Shown: in pieces, positions 34,454 to 34,546 of the stretch
Numbering within the stretch: the stretch's first letter is position 1
Layout of the letters: each line of letters starts with the position of its first letter
Assembly (NCBI GenBank): GCA_021737045.1
Contig: JAIPES010000018.1
Location: forward strand, 1 to 34,546
DNA length: 34,546 nt
Direction: 5' to 3'
Source: Desulfobacteraceae bacterium
Lineage (GTDB): Bacteria > Desulfobacterota > Desulfobacteria > Desulfobacterales > Desulfosalsimonadaceae
Program-made: the position numbers and the translations under genes
Notes under the pieces: generated by a model
Database searches by the model: none
Told to the model about the DNA's origin: nothing
What the model saw: the letters and a program-made list of their open reading frames with translations, nothing else

Positions 34454-34546
34454 TCATATTCCGTAAATTTTTCTTCTACGCCAAAGCGTTGCCTGATCAA
34501 TACCAAGGACATCGGCTGCTTCCTGAAGAGAAGCCGTCCTGGCCAT
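34454..34546 (-). CDS. C-terminal end of a sigma54-dependent activator (partial)
   Basis: The last 30 residues, running off the window: SLQEAADVLGIDQATLWRRR and KIYGI-stop. This is the Fis-type helix-turn-helix that ends NtrC-like response regulators. The stop is 34454-34456. Everything before it is outside the window, so the receiver and AAA+ domains are assumed, not seen. The gene lies 20 bp before the tandem palindromes and the sigma54 promoter, so it probably controls the downstream kinase and potassium genes. Confidence 0.75.
   Translation of the reverse strand: MARTASLQEAADVLGIDQATLWRRRKIYGI

Overview
The window looks like chromosomal DNA of a Gram-negative anaerobe of the Desulfobacterota, most likely a Desulfobacterales-type sulfate reducer. 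The case rests on overall protein character (FeoAB with a Fur-FeoA fusion, a PG0541-type protein behind an RND pump, paired Trk/Ktr potassium uptake genes), moderately high GC, and outer-membrane genes (TolC, Lnt). There is no rRNA or other marker to fix the taxon, so this is inference.

Layout. 54-3269 (minus): ferrous iron uptake, feoB, feoA and a Fur repressor fused to a FeoA/SH3 domain. 3564-4565 (plus): moaA. 4694-11363 (plus): a TetR regulator, then a TolC-MFP-RND tripartite efflux operon and a small PG0541-like protein. 11411-17109: a signalling cluster made of a hybrid histidine kinase, an FHA protein, a divergently transcribed atypical Ser/Thr kinase, and a stand-alone Hpt protein. 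17143-24044 (minus): housekeeping genes in tight order: lnt, prfB (with the classic +1 recoding site), an HD protein, a fused thiE-thiL, a PPC/DUF296 protein and manC. 24656-25618 (plus): a UDP-glucuronate decarboxylase. 25630-26971: the 3' half of a tRNA-Pro and an internally deleted tyrosine integrase, the scar of an integrative element. 26833-34546 (minus): a potassium-transport locus (KtrA, KtrB, a small Cys-rich ORF, TrkH, two TrkA proteins) led by a REC-TPR response regulator, a membrane histidine kinase and, at the window edge, the C-terminus of a sigma54-type activator.

Two non-coding signals stand out. First, a ~150-bp repeat family lies in the spacers at 13676-13825 and 24104-24252. 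The copies are about 88% identical, each is flanked by its own 8-bp direct repeat, and their long hairpin is preserved by compensatory base-pair changes. A third element at 24261-24389 shares only the ends. Second, an excellent sigma54 promoter (34318-34333) lies before the sensor kinase, with two tandem palindromic activator sites 32 bp apart (34383-34433), right behind the gene of the probable activator. Together these suggest the potassium locus is transcribed by a sigma54/enhancer circuit.

The signalling cluster (two-component kinase, FHA, Ser/Thr kinase, Hpt) is the best candidate for an undescribed system. It joins His-Asp and Ser/Thr phosphorylation in one locus and has no DNA-binding output nearby.
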